From NCBI GenBank assembly GCA_027382625.1, contig JAJKFJ010022642.1, positions 1 through 64,000 on the forward strand: a stretch of DNA of 64,000 bases, given 5' to 3'. Below the pieces are notes generated by a model, which saw nothing but the letters and a program-made list of their open reading frames with translations, was not told where the DNA came from and made no database searches. Both the position numbers and the translations under genes were made by a program. Shown piece by piece: positions 12,201 through 23,400 of this stretch. Within the stretch, counting starts at the first letter, position 1. Every line of letters starts with the position of its first letter. This DNA is from Tetmemena sp. SeJ-2015. Its lineage: Eukaryota; Ciliophora; Spirotrichea; Sporadotrichida; Oxytrichidae.

Positions 12201-13739
12201 ATTAGCTAAAGATTTGAAAAATAAGACACTTGTAGTTTTTAATCACCAAATCACCATCAGTTAGACTAGTCAAGATTTAATTTAGGCCTGGACATTAGAC
12301 TTCCTGAAGAAGGAAGACTTGTTGAAAGCTATTTCATTACACTAAGTGCATTTCGTAATTTGTTCTCCACATAAGCACGACTATAATAACTGGACATTTA
12401 AAACCCAAGGTTCGAACCTTGATCTACCCAAAGAATCCAAATTTAAGTACATAGACGATTATATAAAGGCTGAGAAGGGAATTAATGAGCAGGACTAGCT
12501 TAAAAGAATAGGTCAACTTTTTTAAATAAGACAAAAACCTAAAATGATCAGCTTCTAATCTACATTATTCAATTTAATCTAGATACAAACAGCTAGAGGA
12601 AATGACTTAAGAGACTTTGCAAACTGTGGATTAGAATTTCCCTCACCACTCTTATGTTGCCTACACTTTCCTAAATAATATTCATTCTCTTTAAATAAAC
12701 ATAAAATGAAGATAAGAACTCTAAGGAGCTAGGATATACTTATTTAATGAGAACCCCTCCAAAATACGAATACTATCATAATTAATATTCTCTAATTTCA
12801 TTATCTTCAGTTCTTAGATTTCAACAATGCAGTCAATTAGCCTTTTGACTTTGGCTTTACTATCTTAAACACACTTTCAATATAGAAGAGAGCACATTTA
12901 CTTTTAAAATAAAGTGAAACTATTGATCCTGATAGTCCTTTCCATCATGCTATAGTAGAAAGTGTAATTTACTCCCTTGCTAGGGAGATACACACAGAAT
13001 CAAGAAGCAAGGCCTCAGATAAATTATAATCTTATACAATTAATTTCGCCTAATCTAAATAAATTGCTGTTTAGAAATCTGAATAAGTTCTTAGAAACTT
13101 TTAAACAGGAAGGAAAGCATAAAAAGTTTATGTTTCTTGTTGTTTAAATATGCACAATTAATTTTTTCAAGCGATCAAATTTGAGCAACTTATACGAAAT
13201 TATCTTAAGAATAGACTTGCTTATAAAGAAGCAGAGTAAAGTTGCAGACATTTTTAATTTCCTGGGCACTCATGCTTCTCTAATGAGGAAACTCAAGAAA
13301 AGAGCAAAAGCTTTCAAAGAGCTTTTGAAGTCTGATCCCTAATTTAAGAAGATGAAAGAGCAAATAAATATAGAGCAGTAGCATTTAAATAATTATTTGT
13401 TAAATAAAAGGGAAAGTGAGGTAGAGCTATAGAGATTAGAAGGCTAAAATGCAAAAATCTCAGCTATATCCAAAGTATATGTACCACACGCATTTAAACC
13501 TTCTCACAGAGACGTACAGAAACTGGTTTATTTATCCTAACTTCATCGGCTAAATGCATATAGACGATTTAAGATAATAAAAAAGGTTTTCTTTATATTC
13601 AGAGATTTCAAGGAAAAGGAGTCTAAGGAAAATCAATTTCATTTAGATACTTTTTTCTAAGCACTTGGAATAGTGTGAAAGGCTCCTTAACTATATAAGG
13701 AAACAAGCAGAGGAATTTAAAGTTGTGCAACCTTTTTGA
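9241..13739 (+). CDS. Tandem copy B, Gly-rich/Ig-like uncharacterised protein
   Basis: Starts MASITLSGVHGCHAKDG and ends at UGA 13737-13739. After removing the IESs listed below, one protein of roughly 1,100 residues can be read. Residues ~1-300 are Gly-rich collagen-like (GGNGGNGGDGGNGSSG) and include the conserved ISEADMDLLLLL strand. Residues ~300-600 are a beta-rich region with VMYEDDEVYEPGEIG, MPTPIQSSF and FSPNQVAKVIVKLRN, which recalls Ig-like domains. Residues ~650-850 hold QAWTLDFLKKED and HFVICSPHKHDYNNWTF. The remainder is helical (FLDFN..FDFGFTILNTL; KVADIFNFLG; YPKYMYHTHLNLL). No membrane segment or signal peptide is evident. I do not recognise a named family, and the role is unknown. 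Two joins are unresolved: near 13100-13180, and a one-base offset near 13455 that also occurs in copy A. Confidence 0.78.
9538..9562. other. IES B1, pointer CAT (25 bp)
   Basis: CAT at 9538-9540 and 9563-9565. Excision gives NEIIHQIMNGAEG in frame; unspliced it shifts the frame by one. Confidence 0.8.
9785..9845. other. IES B2, pointer TAAGG (61 bp)
   Basis: TAAGG at 9785-9789 and 9846-9850. Excision gives GGQGRNGMGGPGG, removing a UGA. Confidence 0.85.
10123..10167. other. IES B3, pointer ACAAG (45 bp)
   Basis: ACAAG at 10123-10127 and 10168-10172. Excision gives SYQDKFKLVVEDFTF. Same site as in A, C and D. Confidence 0.9.
10450..10922. other. IES B4, pointer ATAAT (473 bp)
   Basis: ATAAT at 10450-10454 and 10923-10927. 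Joins SIIAD to NVHTSPRPRVEQG with conserved phase. Confidence 0.75.
11233..11257. other. IES B5, pointer TACCT (25 bp)
   Basis: TACCT at 11233-11237 and 11258-11262. Joins GEFDT to SQIEFSY. Confidence 0.88.
11404..11829. other. IES B6, pointer CATAAT (426 bp), private to B
   Basis: CATAAT at 11404-11409 and 11830-11835. Joins GCLLKAQ to FWVSLLLEDKRN. A, C and D are continuous here, so this is a B-specific gain or a loss in the others. It contains a C8 run near 11700. Confidence 0.85.
12097..12139. other. IES B7, pointer ATGAT (43 bp)
   Basis: ATGAT at 12097-12101 and 12140-12144. Joins PNFYD to VSMQGHLNLF. Confidence 0.88.
12556..12574. other. IES B8, pointer TAATCTA (19 bp)
   Basis: TAATCTA at 12556-12562 and 12575-12581. 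Joins ISFQSR to YKQLEEMTQE, restoring the frame seen in C and D. Confidence 0.85.
12673..12703. other. IES B9, pointer AAAT (31 bp)
   Basis: AAAT at 12673-12676 and 12704-12707. Joins AYTFLN to EDKNSKELGYTYLMRTPP and removes a UGA. Confidence 0.8.
12774..12801. other. IES B10, pointer TATC (28 bp)
   Basis: TATC at 12774-12777 and 12802-12805. Joins PPKYEYY to LQFLDFNNAVNQPFDF. Confidence 0.83.
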
Positions 13740-14136
13740 CAGGCAAACATTAAACAGCATATATTAAAATTATATTCAGATTACATTCAACCTAAGCAAT
13801 ATAATTTCAGAATTATAAGTTATTTAACACAATTTATCATCTATTTATTTAGCTTATTTCAACTTGATCTTTTTAATCGCTAATATTTTTGACATAATAA
13901 GCAGTGGGTTTATACAAAGAGAGCCACAGAAATTTAAATTTTTACTTAGATAAGACTCCTTACACAGACAGAAATTTTTAATCAGATTCATAGTCAGTTT
14001 ATTTGCTAAATATCCTCAAAGCCAATGGCCAATCTATCCTCTTAAAATTATAATAAATAATATATTACACAACTTCTATTACTACTAAAGCAAACACTTC
14101 CAATGCATATTTATTACTAGCTTTTTATTTAAACTC
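13740..14136. other. Spacer between copies B and C
   Basis: AT-rich, 397 bp, with no coding frame or repeat recognised. Confidence 0.5.
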
Positions 14137-17100
14137 ATGGCAACCATTAATTTAAGTGGAGTCAGAGGACACGACGGATAAGACGGCTATGCTGGAAGTC
14201 ACCATGGAGAAAACGGATCTAATGCCGGCCCTGCTGAAGAAGGAGGGGATGGAGGTCAGGCTTACTTGAGACTTTAACGAATTCCTGAATCCAGATCAGC
14301 ACTTTTCGTGACCGGTACTATTCATGGCTAGCCATTCCAACAAACTTTCGAGTTGGGCGCCTCTTCTTTCCTTGATATCGATGCAAGAGGAGGAAAAGGA
14401 GGCAGAGGTGGCTATGGAGGCAATCTCATAAATTATTAGCAGATTTGCTAGGATACTATTATTTTAGCTTAAACGGTGCCGACGGTAGACCCGGTTAAGA
14501 TAAAAGTTCAACTTTTATTATCCCCGATGGATTTATAAAGATGGAATGAATGCTACTCGTTACACAAACGGAACTAATGGAGGCTCAGGTGGAAATGGTG
14601 GCAATGGAGGAAATGGCTCAAGTGGAGCCAATGGAGGTAAAGGAGGGTACGTGCAGATTATTGTGGCTGAGGCTGACATGGATCTATTACTACTACTTGG
14701 TCCTATTCTTGTAGCTGGTGGAATAGGAGGAGAATATTTAATTAATTTATTTTGGGAATATTAAAATCCGAGCTATCTATAATAACTTTTAGAAAAAGAT
14801 AACTTATAACTTATTACTGTAATTCAGAGATTAGATATATTTCATGCACTTTGTTGAGGTGAAATCTTTGCTTAGCATTATGACTTCTTTTCCTCGTATA
14901 TGTATTTTAAATGATCTTTTATTAAAAATCAAATAGCTTTCTTTCTTTTCCCAAGTTGTTCTTCTTAGTGAGTATGTAATAACAAAGTTGGCTTGTCCAT
15001 CTCATACATATTTCTCGCAAAACAATTGCCTCTGAGAATAAATAAAAGGACAGATCATATAATTTATGAGTCTCTTGAGCACTTTGATTATTTTCAAACA
15101 GAAAAATGAACCTCGTTTCAAGTACCCCCTCATTTAGGAAGCTATCACTAAAAGTCTAAAAATTAGAGAGACTAATTTAACTATGTATCTTTAAAATCTC
15201 TTGCAAAAGCCAAGCAATTTTGGTCCCTCAGCAAGTATCCTTGTATTTGCATTTTTGAACTAAGGAGGAGAACATTAAATATAGCGAAATAAATATCTAT
15301 GCATTTTTTAGAAAGTGGTAGGAACGGGCACGGAGGTTGCGGAGGTAGAGGAGGTCGCGGTGGTAGCTCTTACACCTATTCAACTTAAACTACGTCAACA
15401 TACCGAGACTCTAATGGTAACACTTAGACTCAGTACCACACACATTGGCACACAAATCCTGGTGGTATGGATGGACCCTCAGGTAACTCAGGATACGACG
15501 GAAACGCTCACCTCCACTCAAAGCCCAAATTTATTATAATTATAATCATAAAGATAGATTGTTAGTTTATTATAAAATGAGTTATCTTGTAAAGCTTCTA
15601 TTTTATAGGAAAGAGAATAAAAATATGAGGCAAATTAAATTCTATGAATAAAAAAGCAAAGATTTAAATAACGGCTTTGAAACTTGAAATATGCATGATA
15701 TAGCAATTTCAGGATACTTGAAGTTATTCTTTGAGAAATAAAAAAAGTCCCTCATCTTACATTTATATAGTCCTTCAAATTTTTGGGGTTTCACTGCGGT
15801 AGAGACGGAGCTGATGGAAGCTTCTAATTTATAGTAGAGCATTTAACTGGACCAGCAACCTACAACGATAATTTAGGGATCAAATAAATGTATGAAAGAT
15901 AAGTTTGACTTGAAGCTGCAAGAATTTGGGCTTATCTTCTATGAGGAAGATGCAATCATTGAGTTTATACATGATATTTTATAGAATGAGCCTGGTGAAA
16001 AGGGATATGTATCTGCTGTCACTCTCTAAAACGTCGGCCTGATGCCCACCCCTATTCAAACTGATTTCTACATGTCGATCATTGACAACGTTTAATTATT
16101 TGTGAAGATTTTTAATTAGAATTTGGCTGAAAGGGTATGGATCTTTCTGTTTACCTCGAGCTCTTGCTCCTGGTCAATAAATAACTATACCGTGCAAACT
16201 TGAGTACACCATCAACTATCCTTTAGGGCCTCAAACTCATCCTAAGCCAAGAGAAGAAACCACACCATTCCAAGTTCAAGTTGAAAAGCCTTCTTTAGGA
16301 AGGTTTATACCCTCTACTATCTTTATTTAAGATATATTACTAATTTTTATCGCTGTAGCGCCAAAGAACTTATATATGATGGTATATTGAATTAAAATAT
16401 TTCAACCAAAGATATTGATGATTCAATATCCTTTGTCCTTAGTGTAGTTTCAATGTCTCAAAACATTTTCGCCTGGTCAGACTTCAAAAGTTATTGTCAC
16501 ACTCAGAAATAATTCTACTTTAGAAATCGGAGGAGCAACCAGGCCAGCTCAACTGCATCTCCTTAGCGGAGATGGAGAATTTGACACCTCTCTTAAATAG
16601 ATTTATATTATATAGCTCTTGATAAAATTTCTCTTATAGAGTTCTCTTTCTCTGGAAAATAACTCCCATTGAGTGAGCCTTACAAGGTTGAAATCCCACC
16701 CATACCTCCTAGAGAAACTATTATTCTGGAGCTCAAAATCACCATCCCAAATGTTGGTTATTTGCTAAAAGCAAATTTCTACATTTAAGAATATCTTCAC
16801 GACCACAGAAATGTAGAGTTAGGATTCCCTTGCAAACTATATCTTGCTAATTGTCTAAATACTCCTCCATTTAATAAAGAGTTTATCCACACTTTTCCTT
16901 ATAACATTCGAACAGGATTCCACTATGTTCCTTTCCCAGAGCAAGATGTAGTGTGCGTAATTAATGAAAAGACTCTAATCCAGGAAGTCAATTATGTTCA
17001 GAAAATGTGCGAATATTATGGACTAAGGGCTAATTTCTATGCTAGTTTCTTAAAGTCACTATAGCGTTTTATATTTCTATGACATTAACATGCATGGAAA

Positions 17101-18550
17101 TCTGAACATGTTCGAGCCACTGTCTCATTTGAAATAGACCTTGGCTTAAGATCTTGAGAATAAGACTCTGATTGTGATAAACAACCAACTTACTATCAGC
17201 TCAACAAGTTAAGACGTAGTGCAAGCTTGGACTATGGACTTTCTGAGGAAAGAAGATCTGGTCAGAGCCATCGGAGAACATCATGTTCACTTCGTTATAT
17301 TCTCACCACATAAACACAACTACAACGCTTGGACTTTCAAGCACAATGAAGACTGTCAAGTCTTGAACACAGTCGAGGATTTCGTAAATGCAGAGTATGG
17401 CTTCTCTGAAATGCCATTCCATGAGAAAGTTGGCTCATGTATCGCTATTCATCAGACTAAAAAGCTAATTAGTTTCCAATCCTATATTTAAGCAATTTGT
17501 GTATTAAATCCAAAATACAGCAATTAGAAGAGATGACGAAAGAAGCTCTAGATGAAGTGTAAAGAAAATTCCCTAACCATTCTTACATTGGCTGTCCCCT
17601 GCTAAGAGATGGATAGGCAAACAAGAGAATTGGTCAGTCACTTATAATGAGAACACCCCCTAAGCTGGGAAGCTATCTCTAAATAATTTCTCTTATGTAA
17701 ATAATTAAACTTTCTCGCATTTATGGACTTCAACTAGATCATGACTAGGCCTTTAGACTTTGCTTTCTCAGTATTGAACACAATAGACATAGAAAAGCGA
17801 TCTAAGATGATAGTTCGCTTGCAGGCATCAAGGAATCCCGAAGACCCTTTCTACTAAGCCCTGGAGGAAAGTCTGCTCTTTACCTTGGCAAGGGAGATAC
17901 AAATTGGCTGTGCCAGTAAGCATTCTAGAAAGTTCCACTTCGATGACTTCACTTGCTTCCTTGAGACCTGCAAGAAAGCAGCTAAAGATAACAAAGATGT
18001 GTCTCTCAAAGGACTAACTGAACTTTTTTTGAGGATAAAAATACTATCGAGTAAGCAGTCTAAGGTTGCAGACTATCTCATCTTTTGGGTAGCTCATGCT
18101 AAGCTTCTCAGAAAGCTTAACTCAAAACTTAAAGATATGATAAAGCTTCTAGATTCTGACAAGCAAGCCAAGTAAGAACAATAGACAATCTTGATAAATA
18201 AAAAATCTTTAGCTCATAATGATATATCATCTAAGAATTGAATGCAAGCAAGCATGCAGAAGATTTATACCACTAGAAAGCTTCAGTATAAATCTTTCCC
18301 CTCTTTTCCAAAGTTCATATTTCATACAAAGCTAAATCTTGATGTGGAAACTTATAGAAACTGGTACGTTTTTGGAAACATCATCACAGAAAATGATCTC
18401 AAAACCTTTAAGAAAATTAAAATGCAGAAATTTTTTATTAAGACTAACGAGGCTAATTATATTTTCATTCATTCAAATTTTAATCACGTTGCTCAAAGTA
18501 CAAAGCTAGTCAATTTTAAAAAGGAATAAGATGCCCAGCTCTAGGTGTGA
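14137..18550 (+). CDS. Tandem copy C, Gly-rich/Ig-like uncharacterised protein
   Basis: Starts MATINLSGVRGHDGQDGYAG and ends at UGA 18548-18550 after QDAQLQV. C and D form one subgroup, A and B another. The Gly-rich domain runs to about 15530, followed by FGLIFYEEDAIIEPGEKG, VGLMPTPIQTDF and FCLPRALAPGQQITIPC, then CLKTFSPGQTSKVIVTLRN. A long uninterrupted segment (16670-17040) carries IPNVGYLLKANFYIQ and FPYNIRTGFHY. The C-terminal half reads QAWTMDFLRKEDLVRAIGEH, a His-rich HFVIFSPHKHNYNAW segment, RTPPKLG, FAFSVLNTIDIEKRS and a helical LFLRIKILSSKQSKVADYL region. Fourteen IESs are listed or discussed. One in-frame UGA at 16388-16390 is not explained by an excision I could place, so either a 12-15 bp IES or a nonsense change remains there. 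Intracellular location is likely, as no signal peptide or TM helix is seen. Function unknown. Confidence 0.78.
14432..14457. other. IES C1, pointer ATTATT (26 bp)
   Basis: ATTATT at 14432-14437 and 14458-14463. Joins GGNLINY to FSLNGADGRPGQD; the only phase-correct excision found. Confidence 0.85.
14497..14537. other. IES C2, pointer AAGAT (41 bp)
   Basis: AAGAT at 14497-14501 and 14538-14542. Excision gives GRPGQDGMNATRYTNG. D uses the same pointer at the same codon; A and B have no insertion here. Confidence 0.92.
14731..15309. other. IES C3, pointer AGAA (579 bp)
   Basis: AGAA at 14731-14734 and 15310-15313. Joins GGIGGE to SGRNGHGGCGG, aligning exactly with D. Nothing coding recognised inside. 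Confidence 0.8.
15515..15791. other. IES C4, pointer CAC (277 bp)
   Basis: CAC at 15515-15517 and 15792-15794. Joins DGNAHLH to CGRDGADGSFQF. D is continuous at this codon, so this IES is private to C. Confidence 0.8.
15867..15897. other. IES C5, pointer GATAA (31 bp)
   Basis: GATAA at 15867-15871 and 15898-15902. Joins PATYND to KFDLKLQEFG. Same site as A2, B3 and D4. Confidence 0.92.
15960..15986. other. IES C6, pointer TGAG (27 bp)
   Basis: TGAG at 15960-15963 and 15987-15990. Joins DAIIE to PGEKGYVSAV. Shared with D, absent from A and B. Confidence 0.9.
16091..16121. other. IES C7, pointer TTT (31 bp)
   Basis: TTT at 16091-16093 and 16122-16124. Joins IIDNV to WLKGYGSFCLPRA, matching D. 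Confidence 0.78.
16314..16345. other. IES C8, pointer TTTAT (32 bp)
   Basis: TTTAT at 16314-16318 and 16346-16350. Joins PSLGRF to IAVAPKNLY. An alternative is a GT..AG intron; the excision shown restores the frame and the intron does not. Confidence 0.7.
16589..16629. other. IES C9, pointer TCTCTTA (41 bp)
   Basis: TCTCTTA at 16589-16595 and 16630-16636. Joins GEFDTSL to IEFSFSGKQLP. Confidence 0.92.
17033..17072. other. IES C10, pointer ATTTCTATG (40 bp)
   Basis: The 9-base repeat ATTTCTATG lies at 17033-17041 and 17073-17081. Joins RANFY to DINMHGNLN. Confidence 0.93.
17478..17506. other. IES C11, pointer AATCC (29 bp)
   Basis: AATCC at 17478-17482 and 17507-17511. Joins LISFQS to KIQQLEEMTKEA. 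Confidence 0.88.
17676..17712. other. IES C12, pointer TCTC (37 bp)
   Basis: TCTC at 17676-17679 and 17713-17716. Joins PPKLGSYL to AFMDFNQIMTRPLDFAF. Confidence 0.85.
18163..18243. other. IES C13, pointer GCAAGC (81 bp)
   Basis: GCAAGC at 18163-18168 and 18244-18249. Joins LDSDKQA to SMQKIYTTRKLQ and removes a UGA. The homologous IES in D is 529 bp. Confidence 0.85.
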
Positions 18551-20481
18551 GGCTAATCTTTCTCTATCCTATTAAAAAACCTTAAACTTCATTATATAAA
18601 TTAATCTGATAATGAGTAGTGATTTTAATTCTTCATCATCTTCTTTTCATTTTATAGAAATATTCAATTTGAGAAAAATAAATTCTATTCAAAAAGTTTC
18701 TCATCATATCTTAAAGAAGTTAATTTAAATATATAATTTAATTCTACTCTCTCAACTGATTTAGAATAATATCTTCACTCTCCTTATAATCTTCAATTCT
18801 AGCTTAATTTATATATTTTGAATATTTTTTTTGTCTTATTTTAATATAAAATACTCACCAATAAATATTATGAAGAATATGGAAGAATATAATTTTCTCT
18901 AATACAAATTTATAATCACTCTAACTATATAAATAAAAAAAAGAAAAGAAATATAGCATTGATGAGAAATTAAAAATCTCTTCTCCTTATTTTATAGTTA
19001 AAATCATGTGTTGCTTTTACTCTCTCTCAATAATTTATATCAGCCTATGAGAGACATTAAATTAACAATTTTTATGGCTTTGCAAAAAACTTGAGATGAA
19101 ATTTATTTCTAAGATATCTTTAACTTACGCACTCCCTTCATCTCATTTAAGTTTTTATTTAATTTTAGTAATTAAATGATGGGAAATCAATATGATATTC
19201 ATCATTATCTTTTTCTAATAGCAAAATTAAAATGTTCCTAGTGCAATTTCCTACTTGCTGTTCTTTTCATTAGTCTTTCATTTTAATAGCAGTAAGCTAA
19301 TTTAATTGGTTTAAATACATTTTGTCACGTAGACTTACAGAGTTTTGGATTACCATCCCTAATCACATCACCAGAAATCATCAAAATAAAACGACACAAA
19401 TTATTTGGTTTAATTTTCTTAGTTATTTACTTTTAAAACAAATGGAGCTTATAAGTGGTAATTAAAAATTAAATTCTTATATTTAAGTCGAAGCATTTAA
19501 AATATTTATAAAGCTTATGATGGAATTAAGAGTAAAACATTTTAAAGTCACTTTGAATAGAATAAATATTTGTCGCTTTAAATTAAATTTATCAAATTAG
19601 TTCATGCTCAAAACAATTCAAACTTTAATTTACTGCAAGTATTTTTGCTTTCAAAAATTATGTTTATTGTCATCTTGTAATATTAAATTTAAATATCAAT
19701 GTTAAATTCCAATGAGATGTAGTTTTAAAAATAGGAGTAATCTTGTATTTTAGTCAACAAGAAATTTGAATTTCTTAATGGACACCAAAACTTAATCAGA
19801 TATATATTTTCTGATAAGTAAAATATCCAAAAGGGAGATCCATCCTCTTCTATAATTATTATTCTTAGAATCAAAATGCGAATCTAAAATAATTGACCTT
19901 TTTTGACATCGGATAGCTTTGATATTTAAATCTTATAAAGTTAATCGAATACAGGAATTAATTTAAATATCATTGTTTAAAAATGAAATATCTTATTTAA
20001 AAAATCAAATAAAATGTAAGAGTAGTTTAAGAGTACTTTTCTGTCATTATGATATGAGTAAAATTATAAATCTCAAAATTTCAATATTTATCCAAACATT
20101 TTTTTATAAAATATAAAAAAATAAGAGAGTAAGCGCTTTAATTCGAATTTTTTAATTGTATAAATTATTCAAGCGAAAATGGAAAATATTTTGAGAAAAG
20201 AAGTCTTTTCAATTGGTTAATCACTAATGTTTAAGGAGCAAAAGGGGCATTGATATAGGAACATTAGATATTTTAGAAAAATCTATTTCATAGTTTGAGA
20301 TTCTAATTAATTACTTGTTCAATTATTTAACTCAGAGGACTAAGTTATAAATGCTCTCATTAAAGCCATTTGAGATAGAATTATTAGATTTAGATACTAT
20401 AATGATTCTCAGAATAATAAAGTTGAATACTCAAAACTAAGAAAACACTTCTAAATTCTTCATTACTAATTATTTTAACGC
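18551..20481. other. AT-rich spacer between copies C and D
   Basis: About 1.9 kb without any frame showing homology to neighbours or recognisable domains on either strand. Very AT-rich with many short runs. Nothing else seen. Confidence 0.5.
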
Positions 20482-23400
20482 ATGGCAACCATAAATTTAC
20501 GCGGAATGACTGGGTATGACGCTTAAGACGGATACTCTGGCAACTAACTCGGAGAAAGCGGGTCAAATGCCAGCCCTGCTGGAGATGGAGCAGACGGTGG
20601 ACAGGCATACCTCAGACTGTAGCGTGCGCAGCAGTCTAAATCAGCTGTGTACGTCACTGGCACTATCAATGGCAAGCCATTCCAACAAACTTTTGAAATG
20701 GGACCCTCAGCTTTCCTTGAAATTGATGCAAGAGGAGGAAATGGAGGTAGAGGAGGCTTCGGGGGCAATCTAATCATTTTTTGTTATATTATGTTGAAAA
20801 AATTAATTTAAGTTTGAATGGAGCCGAGGGTAGGCCAGGTTAAGATTGGGATATTATATCCTTAAAAACTCAAAAATATTTATTAAAGATGGAATGAACT
20901 CTAGTCTCCACACTTATGGAACTAATGGAGGCTATGGTGGAAATGGGGGCAATGGCGGTAATGGCTCAAGTGGAGGTCATGGAGGAAGAGGAGGGTATGT
21001 ACAGATAATAGTGGCCGAAGCTGACATGGATTTGCTAATACTGCTTGGCCCAATTTTAGTTTCAGGTGGAATTGGAGGAGAGCTTTAATTTATAGCAAAT
21101 TAATGAATAAATTAAAATAAGGACAAAGTGGATGCAATGGACAAGGAGGCCCAGGAGGGAGAGGAGGCTTTGGAGGCAGACCTTATGTTTATTCAACCAC
21201 AACTTCTTAGGGATACTAAGATGCCAATGGTAACTTTCAGACAAGACACCAAACTCACTGGCACACTGTTCCAGGAGGCATGAATGGGCCCATTGGCAAC
21301 TCAGGGTATGATGGAAATGCTCAACTTTTCTGTGGCAGAGACGGAGTAGATGGTAGCTTCTAATTTATCGTGGAGCACCCAAAATCTGGGCCAGCTACCT
21401 ACAACGATAAATTATACTATATCAATATAAGTTAGATAAGTTTAACCTAAAGGTGCAAGAATTCGGACTTATCTTCTATGATGAAGATGCAATCATTGAA
21501 TAAACCACTATAAGATGTGAAACTAATTTATAGTATGAGCCTGGTGAAAAGGGATTTGTATCTTCTGTCACTATCTAAAACGTAGGCATGATGCCCACTC
21601 CCATTCATTCAGATTACTTCATGACTATCGTAAACAACGTTTAATTATTTGCGAAGTTAAGTATAGATTTAAATTTGGGTGCAGGGACATGGAAATTTCT
21701 GCCTGCCTCGTGCTCTTGCACCTGGTCAGTAAATGACTATTCCTTGCAAGATAGAATTTTAAATCAGCTATCCTCCAGGGCCTCAAACACATCCTAAGCC
21801 AAGAGAAGAAATCACACCTTTCGAAGTTCAAATTGAAAAGCCCTCTATTGGAAGGTTAGTTTCTTCTGCTATCTTTTAATGAAGATATATAATTATATCG
21901 CTGTACCACCAAATGAATTTTTCATTTAAAATTTTCAACCAAAGATACTGATGATTCAATATCCTCTGTCTTTGTTGCAGTTTCACTGTCTCAGAACGTT
22001 TTCGCCTGGTCAGACTTCAAAAGTTATTGTAGCACTCAGAAATATTTCTACAATGGAGATAGGAGGAGCTAAAAGACCAGCTCAGTTACATCTTCTTAGT
22101 GGAGATGGAGAATTTGATACCTCTCTTATAATATTTTAATAGCTTGGTAATGTATTCTCTTTATATCTTATAGAGTTCTCATACTAAGGAAGATAGCACC
22201 CATTGAGTTAGCCTTACAAAATTGAAATTCCACCCATACTTCCTGGATAAACTATAGTCCTTGAGCTCACAATCATCATTCCTAATGTTGGTCATATGCT
22301 AAAAGCAAGCTTCAACATTTAAGAATATCTTCATGACCCCAGGAATGCCTAGTTAGGGTTCCCTTGTAAACACTATCTCGATGATTATCTAAATTCTAAG
22401 TTTTAAAATGGTTTATCCACACTTTTCCTTATAGCATTCGCACAGGATTCCACTATGTTCCTATACCTAATCAAGATCTAGTGTGCGTAATTAATGAAAA
22501 GACTCTAATCCAGGAAGTCAATTATGTTCAGAAAATGTGCGAGTATTATGGACTGATAGCTAATTTTTTCTATGATTATTTCATCTTTAAATAGATCTTC
22601 TTATAATGAATTTTATGACATAAACATGCATGGAAGCCTGGACTTATTCGTGCCTCTTCCACATTTATTTGAGCCCTTAGCTAAAGATCTTGAGACTAAA
22701 ACTCTTGTGATATAGTTAAAGTTTTTATGAAAAATCAGAATAAAGCTAAAATATATGTGAAGAGTTGTAAAATGTTGACCGTTAAATTGCGAGCTAAGTA
22801 GCTCAATATGGGGCTTATTCGATAGCTCCTTTAATTATAAGAAGAATTTGTTCTACTGTCATTACAATAGCTGGTGCCTATGAAGAAGTTGCGATAACGC
22901 AAATTCTGAACCAAGAAATTAGCCACACTTATGGCCGATATAACTCGCTACACAAGCTTCCTACGAAGATGTTACAATTATGAAAGTAGCTTAGAATTTA
23001 ATGCTTAATCTAATGATCATACTTTCAGCCCAATATCTTACACTTCAACTGCCATGGATTTATAATTTATTAAATTCTCAGCATAATCAACAGTCAGCTG
23101 TCTATTAGCTCAACAAGTTAAGACGTAGTGCAAGCTTGGACTATGGATTTTCTGAGGAAAGAAGATGTGATCAGAGCAATCGGAGAACATCAAGTTCATT
23201 TCGTTATATTCTCTCCGCACAAACATAACTACAACGCTTGGACCTCCCGATACAGAGAAGATTATCAATCTTTGAATACAGTCTCGGATTTTATTAAGGC
23301 AGAGTATGGCTTCGCTGAATTGCCATTCCATGAGAAAGTTGGCTCATGCATCGCAGTTAATCAGACCAAAAAGTTTATCAGCTTTTAGTCCAAATATAAT

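Noticed and set aside
12408..12423. Perfect 16-base palindrome containing a tRNA-like GGTTCGAACC box
   Set aside because: It lies inside the clear coding frame of copy B and no acceptor, D or anticodon arms can be folded around it.
14438..14466. TTAGC direct repeat as the pointer of the first IES in copy C
   Set aside because: Excision at TTAGC gives the wrong phase; ATTATT at 14432/14458 gives the correct frame and the same 26 bp length as in D.
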